DNA from: CAVWSM01 sp963799425
GTDB taxonomy: Bacteria > Actinomycetota > Actinomycetes > Jiangellales > Jiangellaceae
DNA length: 64,000 nucleotides
Direction: 5' to 3'
Assembly (NCBI GenBank): GCA_963799425.1
Contig: CAWCXA010000013.1
Location: 124,001-188,000 of the forward strand
Part shown: positions 1 through 8,572 of the stretch, piece by piece
How the letters are laid out: each line of letters starts with the position of its first letter
Position numbering within the stretch: the first letter of the stretch is position 1
Made by a program: the position numbers and the translations under genes
Notes under the pieces: generated by a model
Databases searched by the model: none
What the model was told of the DNA's origin: nothing
What the model saw: only the letters and a program-made list of their open reading frames with translations

Positions 1-1808
1 TCGGCTGGCCGTTCGTCGCGCAGTCGTCGGCGCAACGCATCGGACGCCGAGCCGTCGACAGCCGGCTCATCGAGGCTCCCGGTGACGACCACCCCGTAGT
101 CCCTGCGCGCGCCTTCGATGGAGACCTTGCCCCAACGGACGTCGCGCAGCACCTCGTCGTACGGCCTCTCGAGCGAGTCGCCCCAACCGCCGCCGCCGGT
201 GGTACGGATGCGGATGACCTCACCGGCGGCGACGGGCTCGGCGTCGGCCAGCGCGTCGACCTCGCGTTCGCGTGGCCCGCCGGGGTCGATCGTCGCCTGG
301 AACGGGCGCCCGGCCTTGCCGCCCTTGACACCCCAGCACGACAGGATCGAGCGGTCGGCGATGGACATGAAATGTGCATCGAGCAGCATCCGGATGTGCT
401 TCTCGTAGCCGAGCCCCCCGCGATGGCGCCCCGCACCGCCGGAGTCGACGGCCAGCTCGAGCCGCTCGACGACGAACGGGAACCGTGACTCGGAGAACTC
501 CGTCGGCAGGTTGCGCGAGTCGGGGACGACGTGGACGGTGTCTTCACCGTCGGCATAGAACCGTCCGCCGGAGCCCCCGCCGAGCACCTCGCGCATGAGG
601 TAGGGCTGGCCGTCCGGGTCGACGCCGTAGACACCTGTGTAGCGAATCGTCTCCTGGTCGGCGGGCATGTAACCGTCGACCGCCTTGGCCAGCGTGCCGG
701 CCAGAACGCCGAGCATGCGCAGGATGACGAAGGTGCGGGCGTTGGTTGGCGCTGGGAACACCGGAGTCAGCAGCGTGCCGCGCGGCGGGAACCGCATTTC
801 GATCAGCGGGACGACGCCCTCGTTGACGTCGAGCTCGGCCATCCGCTCGGGGCTGTCGGCCAGGTTGCGCAGGATCGGAGCCAGCCACTTCTTGAGGAAG
901 ACGCCGTCGGCATAGTCGCCGCAGTGGTTGATCGGCCCCTTGGCCTGCGGCCCCGTACCCGTGAAGTCGATGACGATGCGTGCGTCGGCACCCGCGCCGT
1001 CGCTGCTCGTCTTTGTCAAGGTGATCCGTTGAGTGTGCAGCTTGGGCGGATCGACTCCGTCGTGCTCGGCATAGTCCTCCCACGCGTACGAGCCGTCCGG
1101 GATCTTGGCGAGGATCTCGCGGCGGAAGGTCTCGGTGGTCTTGTCGAGGATGGCGTCGAAGCACGCCTCGACGGTGTCCGTGCCGTAGCGAGCGAACAGC
1201 TCGCCCAGCCGACGCGCACCCATCAGGCAGGCAGCGCATTCCGCATCGAGGTCGGCGGCGAGCGACTCGGGCATCCGCGAGTTGCGCGTCATGATCTTGA
1301 GTGCCGCCTCGTTGGGGACGCCTGCATCCCACAGCTTGATCGGCGGCACCATGAGCCCCTCTTCGAAAACGCTCGTCGCGTGCGAGGGCATCGATCCGGG
1401 GACCGCACCACCGATGTCGTCGTGGTGGCCGAACGCCTGCACGAACGCCACGACCTCGGGTCCGTCACCAGTGTCGTGAAAGACCGGCGCGGTCACGCAG
1501 AGGTCTGGCAGGTGGCCGATCCCGCCCTCGGAGAGGTAGACGTCGTTGTGGAAGTAGACGTCGCCCGGTCGCATGGTCTCGATCGGATAGTCACGGACGA
1601 CCGGGTGCACAAGCGCGGAGTAGGAGCGGCCGGTCAGCTTGCGCAGCCGGCGGTCATGGATCCCGGCGCGGTAGTCGTGCGCGTCGCGGATCATCGGCGA
1701 CCGACTCGTACGACCAATGGCGGTCTCGACCTCCTGCTCGACCGACGCGAGGTAGCCCTCGACGATCTCGACGAGGACAGGGCTCGGGCGGCTCGGGCCG
1801 TTGATCAT
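1..1808 (-). CDS. hyuB: Hydantoinase B / N-methylhydantoinase B family protein, partial (C-terminus off the left edge)
   Basis: This frame is open from an ATG at 1808 to the window edge, giving at least 602 residues with no stop. The family resemblance is clear: an N-terminal region with RPGDVYFHNDVYLSEGGIGHLPD and a C-terminal glycine-rich region with VDSGGAGRHRGGLG and RTTGGGGWGD, both typical of HyuB/5-oxoprolinase B subunits. These proteins pair with HyuA in ATP-dependent opening of hydantoin-like or 5-oxoproline rings in the cytoplasm. The start overlaps the hyuA stop by 4 nt (ATGA). The start codon and first residues (M-I-N) lie inside the right arm of a 62-bp palindrome, so the native start may have been altered. 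The substrate cannot be read from sequence. Confidence 0.9.
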   Translation of the reverse strand, partial: MINGPSRPSPVLVEIVEGYLASVEQEVETAIGRTSRSPMIRDAHDYRAGIHDRRLRKLTGRSYSALVHPVVRDYPIETMRPGDVYFHNDVYLSEGGIGHLPDLCVTAPVFHDTGDGPEVVAFVQAFGHHDDIGGAVPGSMPSHATSVFEEGLMVPPIKLWDAGVPNEAALKIMTRNSRMPESLAADLDAECAACLMGARRLGELFARYGTDTVEACFDAILDKTTETFRREILAKIPDGSYAWEDYAEHDGVDPPKLHTQRITLTKTSSDGAGADARIVIDFTGTGPQAKGPINHCGDYADGVFLKKWLAPILRNLADSPERMAELDVNEGVVPLIEMRFPPRGTLLTPVFPAPTNARTFVILRMLGVLAGTLAKAVDGYMPADQETIRYTGVYGVDPDGQPYLMREVLGGGSGGRFYADGEDTVHVVPDSRNLPTEFSESRFPFVVERLELAVDSGGAGRHRGGLGYEKHIRMLLDAHFMSIADRSILSCWGVKGGKAGRPFQATIDPGGPREREVDALADAEPVAAGEVIRIRTTGGGGWGDSLERPYDEVLRDVRWGKVSIEGARRDYGVVVTGSLDEPAVDGSASDALRRRLRDERPA

Positions 1809-1861
1809 GGAGAACCCTCCCACCGAGAACGGCCCGGGTCGTGTCTTTCTCCATGATCAAC
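1800..1861. repeat. 62-bp palindromic element at the hyuA/hyuB junction
   Basis: The element has perfect 15-nt inverted arms, GTTGATCATGGAGAA at 1800-1814 and its complement at 1847-1861, around a GC-rich centre. It encodes the last 18 residues of HyuA and the hyuB start codon. A second element with the same outer arm GTTGATCATGG is at 63925-63985. This looks like a REP/MITE-like dispersed palindrome inserted in an operon; the mobility class is unknown. Confidence 0.7.
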
Positions 1862-3976
1862 ACTGGAGGGGCGGGAGATGCGGACGTTGCCGAACTGGTC
1901 GACCTCGGCGCGGAACCCGGGGTGGACAGGGATCGTGGAGCTGAACTCCTCGAGGACCGCGGGCCCGTCGATGACGTCGCCGGCCCCGAGCTTGGCTCGG
2001 TCGTAGATCGCGGCCTCCACCCAGGCGTCGAAGTAGACCGGTCGGCGACCAGTGATCGCAATGTCGGCCCCGGAGCCTCGGTGAACCTCACGGAGCTCCG
2101 GTGCGCGGATCGGACCCACGCCCGTGACGCGGAGGTTGACCCACTCGACCTCCTGTCGCGAATCACCGCGGAAGTCATAGCCGTAGAGCCCACGGTGCAT
2201 AGCATGGAAGCGGTGGGCCACTTCCTCCACGAGTTCCGCCGTTAGCTCATTTTCGGGCACGTCGACGCGTACCTCGAAGGCCTGCCCGAAGTAGCGCAGG
2301 TCGGCTGTGCGCAGGAAACGCCGGTCGGCGGCGGTGAATCCTTCCCGAGCGAGAGCGGTATCGGCTTCGCTTCTGAGATCGTCGATGACGCGGTTTACGG
2401 TGTCGAGCTCGAGTCTCCGATGGCGGCTGACCGCCGTACGGACGTAGTCGTTGCGCACGTCGACAGTCAGCAAGCCGTAGGCCGACAGGTTGCCCGGATT
2501 GGGCGGCACAAGTGCGCCGTCGAGCCCGAGGACGTCGACCAGTCGGCAGGCGAGCAGGGCGCCCGAGCCGCCGAATGTGACCATGGTGAAGTCGCGCACA
2601 TCGAGGCCTCGTTTGACGGTGACCTGACGCAGCGCGTTGGCCTGGTTCCACGTCGAGATCTCCAGGATCCCGACGGCTGCCTCCTCGACGCCCAGACCGA
2701 GCTTGCCCGCGAGTGCCGCGATTCCGTCGCGGGCGGCGGCGATGTCAAGCGGGATCTCGCCGCCGAGCAGGTGTGGTGGGATCCGGCCGAGGACGACATG
2801 GGCATCGGTGATCGTCGGATCGATGCCGCCTTGCCGATAGCAAAGCGGCCCAGGGTCGGCGCCCGCCGACTGTGGACCAACCTTGAGCGTGCCCTCGGGG
2901 CTGATCCAGGCGATCGAGCCGCCGCCCGCCCCGACAGTCACCACGTCGATCATCGGGATCTTGCTCGGGTAGGCGCCGACAGTGCCTTCAGTGGTCAGCC
3001 CCGGGTGCCCGTCGATGACGACGGTCACGTCGGTCGACGTGCCACCGCCGTCGAGGGTTACGACACGCGAGTAGCCGGCTCGTTGTGCGACGCGGGCTGC
3101 ACCAAGAGCCCCTGCAGCGGGTCCAGAAAGCACAGTGCTGATGGGCTGCCGTACGACCTCGTCGGCGGAAAGCACGCCGCCGTTGGACTTCATGACATAG
3201 AACGGGATGGCGCGGGATGTGGCCGAGTCGAGCCGGCTCCGGATGTTGGCGACGTAGTTGCGGATGCTGGGTTTGACAGCGGCATCGACGAGAGTGGTGA
3301 CGGCGCGCTCGTACTCGCGGTACTCCCGCAGCACATCCGACGAGATGGACACCGTCGCCTCGGCATGCTCTCGCTCGAGGATCGCGCGCATGCGCTGCTC
3401 GTGCTGCGGATTGGCGTACGCATGGAGGAAGCACACGCCGATCGTGGCAATGCCGCGGTCGCGGAAGAACCTGGCCGCGGCGACCGCGCCGGCTTCGTCC
3501 AGGGGGCGGATCTCGCTGCCGTCGACCGCGAGCCGGCCGCCGACGGTGCGTACGAGGTCGGCCGGCACGATGCGCGGCGGCTTCACCCAGAAATAGCTGT
3601 TGCCGTATCCGTCGGGAACGGACTGCCGCGCGATCTCGAGCAGGTGCCGGTAGCCCTCATTGGTGATGAACCCGAGGTTGTCGACCTTGCCTTCGAGCAG
3701 CCGGTTCGTGGCCACGGTCGTGCCGTGAGAGACGGCGGTGACCGCTTCGGCACCTACCCCGAGCAGGCCCAGCACCTTGTCGACGCCGACCATGAAGGCG
3801 ATAGCCGGATCGGCCGGGGTGGATGGGGTCTTCGTGGTGACGAGATCGCCGGTGTCCTCGTCGACGGCGACGACATCGGTGAACGTGCCGCCGGTGTCGA
3901 TGCCGATGCGGATGCGCCGTTCTGCCGCCGCGCTGGGGCGCCCCTGCGTCGCCCTGGCAACCGAAACCCGCCCCAT
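1805..3976 (-). CDS. hyuA: Hydantoinase A / N-methylhydantoinase A family protein
   Basis: This 723-residue protein is the ATP-binding subunit of an ATP-dependent cyclic amidohydrolase (hydantoinase/oxoprolinase family). Visible motifs are the actin-fold phosphate-1 loop GIDTGGTFTD at residues 25-34, a Hydantoinase_A core with SNGGVLSADE and a second glycine motif LDGGGTSTDV, and a C-terminal Hydant_A_C-like region. The ATG at 3976 overlaps the amidase stop (TGATG), and the gene is followed by hyuB with an ATGA overlap, so the three are translationally coupled. The last 18 residues (from VDHGERHD on) come from the palindromic element and are probably not native. Substrate could be a hydantoin, an oxidised hydantoin or 5-oxoproline; the neighbours favour a ureide. 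Confidence 0.92.
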   Translation of the reverse strand: MGRVSVARATQGRPSAAAERRIRIGIDTGGTFTDVVAVDEDTGDLVTTKTPSTPADPAIAFMVGVDKVLGLLGVGAEAVTAVSHGTTVATNRLLEGKVDNLGFITNEGYRHLLEIARQSVPDGYGNSYFWVKPPRIVPADLVRTVGGRLAVDGSEIRPLDEAGAVAAARFFRDRGIATIGVCFLHAYANPQHEQRMRAILEREHAEATVSISSDVLREYREYERAVTTLVDAAVKPSIRNYVANIRSRLDSATSRAIPFYVMKSNGGVLSADEVVRQPISTVLSGPAAGALGAARVAQRAGYSRVVTLDGGGTSTDVTVVIDGHPGLTTEGTVGAYPSKIPMIDVVTVGAGGGSIAWISPEGTLKVGPQSAGADPGPLCYRQGGIDPTITDAHVVLGRIPPHLLGGEIPLDIAAARDGIAALAGKLGLGVEEAAVGILEISTWNQANALRQVTVKRGLDVRDFTMVTFGGSGALLACRLVDVLGLDGALVPPNPGNLSAYGLLTVDVRNDYVRTAVSRHRRLELDTVNRVIDDLRSEADTALAREGFTAADRRFLRTADLRYFGQAFEVRVDVPENELTAELVEEVAHRFHAMHRGLYGYDFRGDSRQEVEWVNLRVTGVGPIRAPELREVHRGSGADIAITGRRPVYFDAWVEAAIYDRAKLGAGDVIDGPAVLEEFSSTIPVHPGFRAEVDQFGNVRISRPSSVDHGERHDPGRSRWEGSP

Positions 3977-4900
3977 CAATCCATGCTCTCGCCGCGCGGC
4001 GTGCTGTGCGGGAACGGGGTCGCGCCCTCGCCGAGGAGCACGTCGGCGTGGCGGCGGATGAGCGCCAGGTTGCGGTCGGCGAGGTGGTCGAACGACTGGG
4101 CCACGGAGGACCCGGGTGTGAGCGAGGCCATCGCGTTCGCCGGGATCGAGGTGCGCGGACACCCAGGATTCGTGGCTCGACGCGCGCGCGACGACCTCCG
4201 CGATCGGCGTGACGATCATCGAGTTGCCGAAGTAGATGACGCCGGCCGGGTCGACACCGGTGGCGTTGCTGCCGATGACGTACACGTGGTTGTCGTAGGC
4301 CCGGGCGCGGTTGGTGAGCTCCCAGATGTCGGCCGAGCGCAGCAACGCCGACGGGCGGCAGATGACCTCCGCGCCCTGCAACGCGGTGATCCGCGAAAGC
4401 TCTGGGTAGTCGCCGTCGAAGCAGATGATGAGGCCGATGCGGCCGAGGTCTGTCTCGATGACGCACGTGTCGTCGCCAGGGGTGACCCAGCCGCCGCGGG
4501 ATCGCAGCTCGGTCGCGAACGGGTGGGTCTTGCGATAGACGCCTCTGATCTCGCCAGTCGGATCGATCAGCACGGCTGCGTTGAAGACGACGCCTCGCTC
4601 CGGGCCGCGCTCGTAGGTGCCCATGACGACGTGTACGCCTAGCCGCTGCGCCGCCTGCTGGATCGGCTCGCTGACCGGGCCCGGGATCTCGCTGACAAGG
4701 TCCCACAGCTCGTCGGCGCCGCAGCCGGGCGTGAAGCCTGTCGTCATCGTCTCGGGCAGCACGACGAGCTCGGCGCCGCTGGCGTCTACGCATCGGTCCA
4801 GCCACTCGGCGGCGTGATCGAGGTTGTCCTTGATGGTTGCCGCAGTGAGCAGGTCGGGTCGCGGCCGGACCTGCAGCGCGGCGGCTGTGAAGGCTCGCAT
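3976..4900 (-). pseudogene. Carbon-nitrogen hydrolase (nitrilase-superfamily amidase), apparent frameshift near the 3' end
   Basis: The first 250 or so residues are a clean nitrilase-superfamily domain with the Glu-Lys-Cys triad visible: E50 in VLPETM, K124 in YRKTHPF and C160 in LIICFDGDYPE. The start at 4900 has AGGAGG 6 nt upstream. After LDPGE the frame runs without a stop straight into hyuA. The expected C-terminus, ending RNLALIRRHADVLLGEG and a short tail, is in the next frame and stops at 3976, overlapping the hyuA ATG. Removing one base in the run at about 4140-4144 gives a normal protein of about 307 residues. Likely chemistry is amide or carbamoyl hydrolysis of the ring-opened product. 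I judge an assembly indel more likely than true decay because both flanking parts are intact. Confidence 0.8.
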
Positions 4901-4917
4901 GTGTACCCTCCTCGTCG

Positions 4918-5562
4918 TCAACCGCGGGCGATGAGCCAGCCGACCAGCACACCGGCGAGGGCGACAAGTGCACCGAACGTCGCGGCCGCGAACAGCGCCC
5001 GCGCTCCTGTTGTCTGTCCACGTGCAGGGGGCGGTGCCGTATAGACCGGCCGCGTCGCATGGACCGGCGTGAGCCCGACCCCGCCAGCTGCCGCTGTCTG
5101 CGCTGCGACGGCCGCCGGCGCGATGCCGGTGATGGCGTCGTCGACCGCGCGGAAGAACTCGTTGGCGGTCTTCTTGGCCACGCCTGTCAGCATCCGCTGA
5201 CCGACGCCGCCGATCATGCCTCCGACCACTGCGTCGGCGTCGTAGTCGAGCCGGGTCTGGCCGGGCCCATCCTCGGCGAGCGTCACCTTGACGTCGGCCG
5301 AAACGGTGCCCGGCGCGCCCGCTCCGGATGCGCGGAGCACGAACGCGCTCGGCGGCTGCTGGTCGGTCAGGCTGACGTCGCCGTCGTACGTGCCCTTGAT
5401 CGAGGCGACTCCGGCGGTCAGCGTCATGCGGTAGGCATCAGGGCCGACCTCCTCGAGCCGCTGACAGCCGGGGATGGTGCGGACAAGCACCTGTGGGTCG
5501 TTGAGTGCCTGCCACACCGCCTCGCGCGGGGCGTGGAACACGGCGCTGCCGCTGACCTTCAT
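4918..5562 (-). CDS. CoxG-like SRPBCC family protein (carbon monoxide dehydrogenase subunit G type)
   Basis: A 214-residue protein starting MKVSGSAVFHAPREAVWQAL, typical of CoxG/SRPBCC helix-grip domains, with IPGCQRLEEVGPDAY and an alanine-rich tail. Residues about 190-212 form one membrane helix (LFAAATFGALVALAGVLVGW), giving a C-terminal anchor as in CoxG. CoxG in CO-dehydrogenase systems anchors or helps recruit the molybdenum enzyme to the membrane, and it commonly accompanies other CoxLMS-type hydroxylases. The ATG overlaps the stop of the large subunit (ATGA), so it is in the same transcript. Confidence 0.88.
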   Translation of the reverse strand: MKVSGSAVFHAPREAVWQALNDPQVLVRTIPGCQRLEEVGPDAYRMTLTAGVASIKGTYDGDVSLTDQQPPSAFVLRASGAGAPGTVSADVKVTLAEDGPGQTRLDYDADAVVGGMIGGVGQRMLTGVAKKTANEFFRAVDDAITGIAPAAVAAQTAAAGGVGLTPVHATRPVYTAPPPARGQTTGARALFAAATFGALVALAGVLVGWLIARG

Positions 5563-8009
5563 GCGGGCTCGCCCTCCTGTTCGGACGCGACGACACCTTG
5601 CGTCGATAAGTTCGACGCTGGGTGTCGTTGCGTCGAATGCTGCTTGCGCAGGTGGAACAGCTCGCTCGGCGAGATCGGCATGCGGGTGATGCGGAAGCCT
5701 TCGGCGTCCTCGATCGCTGCGGCGAACACCGCCATGCCCGGGATGACGCCGGCCTCCCCCGCACCCTTGATGCCCAGCGGATTGAGCGGCGACGGCGTCT
5801 CCAGGTGGTCGATCTCGATGTGCGGGACCTCGGTGGCGTAAGGGATGAGGAAGTCCATGTAGGAGGCGTTGAGCAGCTGCCCGTGCTCGTCGTACGCCAT
5901 CCGCTCGTAGAGCGCGCCGCCGACGCCCTGGGCCACTCCCCCGTGCACCTGGCCCTCGACGATGAGCGGGTTGATGAGCGGACCGCAGTCGTGCACGACG
6001 CAGTAGCGCAGGATCGAGATCTCCGCCGTGTCGGGGTCTGTCTCGACGATGACCGCGTGCATGCCGTTGGCAAACGTCGATCGCGGCGGAGAGTAGTAGT
6101 CGCGGCCCTCCAGCCCCGGCTCCTCCCCTTCCGCCACCGGGGGCTTGCTCAGGTCGGCGGTGCCGGCAAACTGCGTGGCCGCCTTGGCCGACTCGTCGAA
6201 CGCGTACCGCAAGGGGTTGGACAGAACCGCGACCGTTCCTAGTGGCATCGACGCGTCCGGGCTGCCCTTGACGCGGACAATGCCGTCGACGATCTCCATA
6301 TCCTGCGGCGCAGCCTCGAACACGTCGGCAGCGATCCGCAGCGCCTTGTCGCGGACCTTGCGGGCCGCGAGGGCTACCGCGCTGCCGCTCATCACGGCAG
6401 CCCGTGAGGCGAACGTGCCGACTGAGTAGCCGAACCGCCGCGTGTCGCCGGTGGTGACGTACACGTCTTCGATCGGCACCCCGAGCTCGTCGGCGACGAT
6501 CTGGGCGAAGGCCGTCTGGTGTCCCTGCCCCTGCGAGGTCAGGCCGGTCGCCACGTTGACGCGGCCGCTGGTCTCGACCTGCACGTGCGCGCCTTCGTAG
6601 GGGCCGACGCCGGTGCCTTCCACATAGCAGGCCATGCCTATGCCGACGCGCCGCCCCTGCGACCGCGCCTCTGCCCGGAACGCCTCGAAGTCGTCCCAAC
6701 CCACGAGCTTCTTGAGCTTGTCGAGCGTTGCCGGGAAGTCGCCGGAGTCATAGATGAGCGGCCGGCCGTCCTGGAACGTCAAGTGATGGTCGTAGGGCAT
6801 CTCGTCCGGTCGGATGAAGTTGGTCTGACGGACGTCGGCGCGGTCGAGGCCAAGCGCAGCGGCGATGGCGTCGATCGTGCGCTCCATCGCAAACACGCCC
6901 TGCGGCCGGCCAGCGCCCCGATACGGGGTGACCGACACCGTGTTGGTGTAGAGACTCCAGACCTCGACCCGGTAGGCACCCGGCTTGTACGGCCCCAACA
7001 GCTGGGTCGAGGTGACGATCGGGATGACGATGCCGTACGGCGTATAGGCGCCGTTGTCGTGCCAGATCTTGACGTCCAGCCCGAGGATGCGCCCCTCCTC
7101 GTCGAAGCCGACCTCGACGTGTTGCAGCTGCCCGCGCTCGTGGGTTGCGCCGACGAAGTGCTCGCGGCGGTCCTCGGTCCACTTGATCGGTCGGCGCAGC
7201 CGGCGCGCCGCCCAGGGCACCAGCACCTCCTCCGGCCACGGGTGCACGATCTTGACTCCGAACCCGCCGCCGACATCGGGCGCGATGCACTCGACACGGT
7301 CGAGCGGCAGCCCGAGCTTGGCCGCGACAGCCGCGCGAACGCTGGTCGTCGTCTGGGTCGAGGAGTACATGCGCAGGCTCTGGTCGACGTCGTCCCAGCG
7401 GGCGTAGACGCCACGTCCTTCCATCGGCATCGACGCGCTGCGCTCCACCTCGAGATCCAGAGCGAGCCGGTACGGAGCGGCAGCCACCGCAGCCGGCGCG
7501 TCACCCACCTCTTGCAGCATGCGTGACGCCACGTTGCCAGGCACGTCCGCGTGCGCGAGGTGCTCTGCGGCGCGGGCTGCCTCGATGCCGACGACCGGAG
7601 GCAGCTGCTCGTACGTGACCCTGATGCGCTCGCAGGCGTCCTCGGCGACGTAGCGGTCATGCGCGACCACCATCGCGATCGGCTCGCCGACATGGTGCAC
7701 GATCTCGGCGGCGAGCGGGTAGCCGGTGCGGCCCTGGGTGAGGTCGGGGTGCGGGAGGAGCAGTGGTAGCGGCTCGGCGACCTTGCCTTCGAGGTCGTCG
7801 TATGTGTAGATCGCGTGCACGCCGTCGACCTCGAGTGCGTCGGTGACGTCGATGTCGAGGATGTGTGCGTGGGCATGCGGGCTGCGTACGAAGGCAGCGT
7901 GCAGCACGTCCGAGCCGACGCCGATGTCATCGAGGTAGCGACCGTTGCCAGTGAGCAGCCGCGGGTCCTCGCGCCGTTGGATGGGCGAGCCGACATACCG
8001 CGTGTTCAT
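5559..8009 (-). CDS. Xanthine dehydrogenase/CoxL-family molybdopterin-binding large subunit
   Basis: This 816-residue protein is the Moco-binding subunit of a molybdenum hydroxylase. It begins with an aldehyde-oxidase a/b-hammerhead domain (VGSPIQRREDPRLLTGNGRYLDDI), and the C-terminus has the catalytic base motif KGAGEAGVIP with Glu at about residue 752. The active-site loop reads PYRGAGRPQG; it lacks the Cys loop (AYRCSFR) of genuine aerobic CO dehydrogenase, so this is a form-II-like or purine/aldehyde-type hydroxylase. The gene overlaps both neighbours by 4 nt and forms a CoxM-CoxS-CoxL-like trio. In this setting it probably hydroxylates an N-heterocycle next to hydantoinase genes. Confidence 0.92.
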   Translation of the reverse strand: MNTRYVGSPIQRREDPRLLTGNGRYLDDIGVGSDVLHAAFVRSPHAHAHILDIDVTDALEVDGVHAIYTYDDLEGKVAEPLPLLLPHPDLTQGRTGYPLAAEIVHHVGEPIAMVVAHDRYVAEDACERIRVTYEQLPPVVGIEAARAAEHLAHADVPGNVASRMLQEVGDAPAAVAAAPYRLALDLEVERSASMPMEGRGVYARWDDVDQSLRMYSSTQTTTSVRAAVAAKLGLPLDRVECIAPDVGGGFGVKIVHPWPEEVLVPWAARRLRRPIKWTEDRREHFVGATHERGQLQHVEVGFDEEGRILGLDVKIWHDNGAYTPYGIVIPIVTSTQLLGPYKPGAYRVEVWSLYTNTVSVTPYRGAGRPQGVFAMERTIDAIAAALGLDRADVRQTNFIRPDEMPYDHHLTFQDGRPLIYDSGDFPATLDKLKKLVGWDDFEAFRAEARSQGRRVGIGMACYVEGTGVGPYEGAHVQVETSGRVNVATGLTSQGQGHQTAFAQIVADELGVPIEDVYVTTGDTRRFGYSVGTFASRAAVMSGSAVALAARKVRDKALRIAADVFEAAPQDMEIVDGIVRVKGSPDASMPLGTVAVLSNPLRYAFDESAKAATQFAGTADLSKPPVAEGEEPGLEGRDYYSPPRSTFANGMHAVIVETDPDTAEISILRYCVVHDCGPLINPLIVEGQVHGGVAQGVGGALYERMAYDEHGQLLNASYMDFLIPYATEVPHIEIDHLETPSPLNPLGIKGAGEAGVIPGMAVFAAAIEDAEGFRITRMPISPSELFHLRKQHSTQRHPASNLSTQGVVASEQEGEPA

Positions 8010-8572
8010 CAGCTCCCCTCCCCGCCGACCATGTTGTTGGCCACCGGTTTCGGCTCGAATCGGGCGCCAACCCCATGCTCGGCGGTGGATGACCGCATGA
8101 TCGCGGCGGCGCGGAGGACGGACTTGGCGATGTTCTGGTAGCCGGTGCAGCGGCACAGATTGCCGGAGATCGCGTCGCGCGCATCGTCCTCCGTGGGATC
8201 GGGATGCTCCTCGAGATAGGCCGTGATGGTGGTAAGGAAGCCGGGCGTACAGAACCCACATTGCAGGCCGTGGCACTCCATGAACGCCTGCTGGACGGGG
8301 TGCAAGGTGCCGTCAGCGTCGGCAAGCCCCTCGACTGTGGTGATCTCGTGTCGCTGCGCAGAAACGGCGAGCATCAGGCACGAGCGCATCGGCCGGCCGT
8401 CGACCAGCACCGTGCATGCCCCGCACACGCCGTGCTCGCAGCCGACGTGGGTGCCGGTGAGTCCGAGGTCGTGGCGCAGACAGTCGGACAGCAGCCGCCG
8501 CACGGGCACGGTCGCGGCATGCGCGGCGCCGTTGACGCGCAGGACGAGATCGACGGTCTGCTCCTGGCTCAT
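8009..8572 (-). CDS. (2Fe-2S)-binding small subunit of molybdenum hydroxylase (CoxS/XdhC-like)
   Basis: A 187-residue protein with both iron-sulfur clusters visible. The plant-ferredoxin-type cluster has Cys45, Cys50, Cys53 and Cys65 (GCEHGVCGAC ... RSC). The four-helix domain cluster has Cys105, Cys108, Cys140 and Cys142 (QCGFC ... LCRC). It passes electrons from the molybdenum centre to the FAD subunit. It starts with ATG at 8572, overlapping the FAD-subunit stop, and its own stop overlaps the large-subunit ATG. The C-terminal tail of about 30 residues is longer than in many CoxS proteins. Confidence 0.95.
   Translation of the reverse strand: MSQEQTVDLVLRVNGAAHAATVPVRRLLSDCLRHDLGLTGTHVGCEHGVCGACTVLVDGRPMRSCLMLAVSAQRHEITTVEGLADADGTLHPVQQAFMECHGLQCGFCTPGFLTTITAYLEEHPDPTEDDARDAISGNLCRCTGYQNIAKSVLRAAAIMRSSTAEHGVGARFEPKPVANNMVGGEGS

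Noticed and set aside
531..1856. Rightward 441-codon open frame opposite hyuB
   Set aside because: The leftward frame is a clear HyuB; the rightward one is its antisense shadow.
2420..4642. Long rightward open frame (740 codons) antisense to hyuA and the amidase
   Set aside because: Composition is Asp/Arg/Val-rich shadow sequence typical of the opposite strand of GC-rich genes; no domain and no ribosome-binding site.
1805..4921. Single 1038-codon amidase-HyuA fusion protein
   Set aside because: The junction region has no family similarity, while a normal amidase C-terminus and a coupled hyuA ATG exist after a one-base shift.
5559..8009. Genuine aerobic CO dehydrogenase large subunit
   Set aside because: The active-site loop lacks the Cys-containing CO-dehydrogenase motif.
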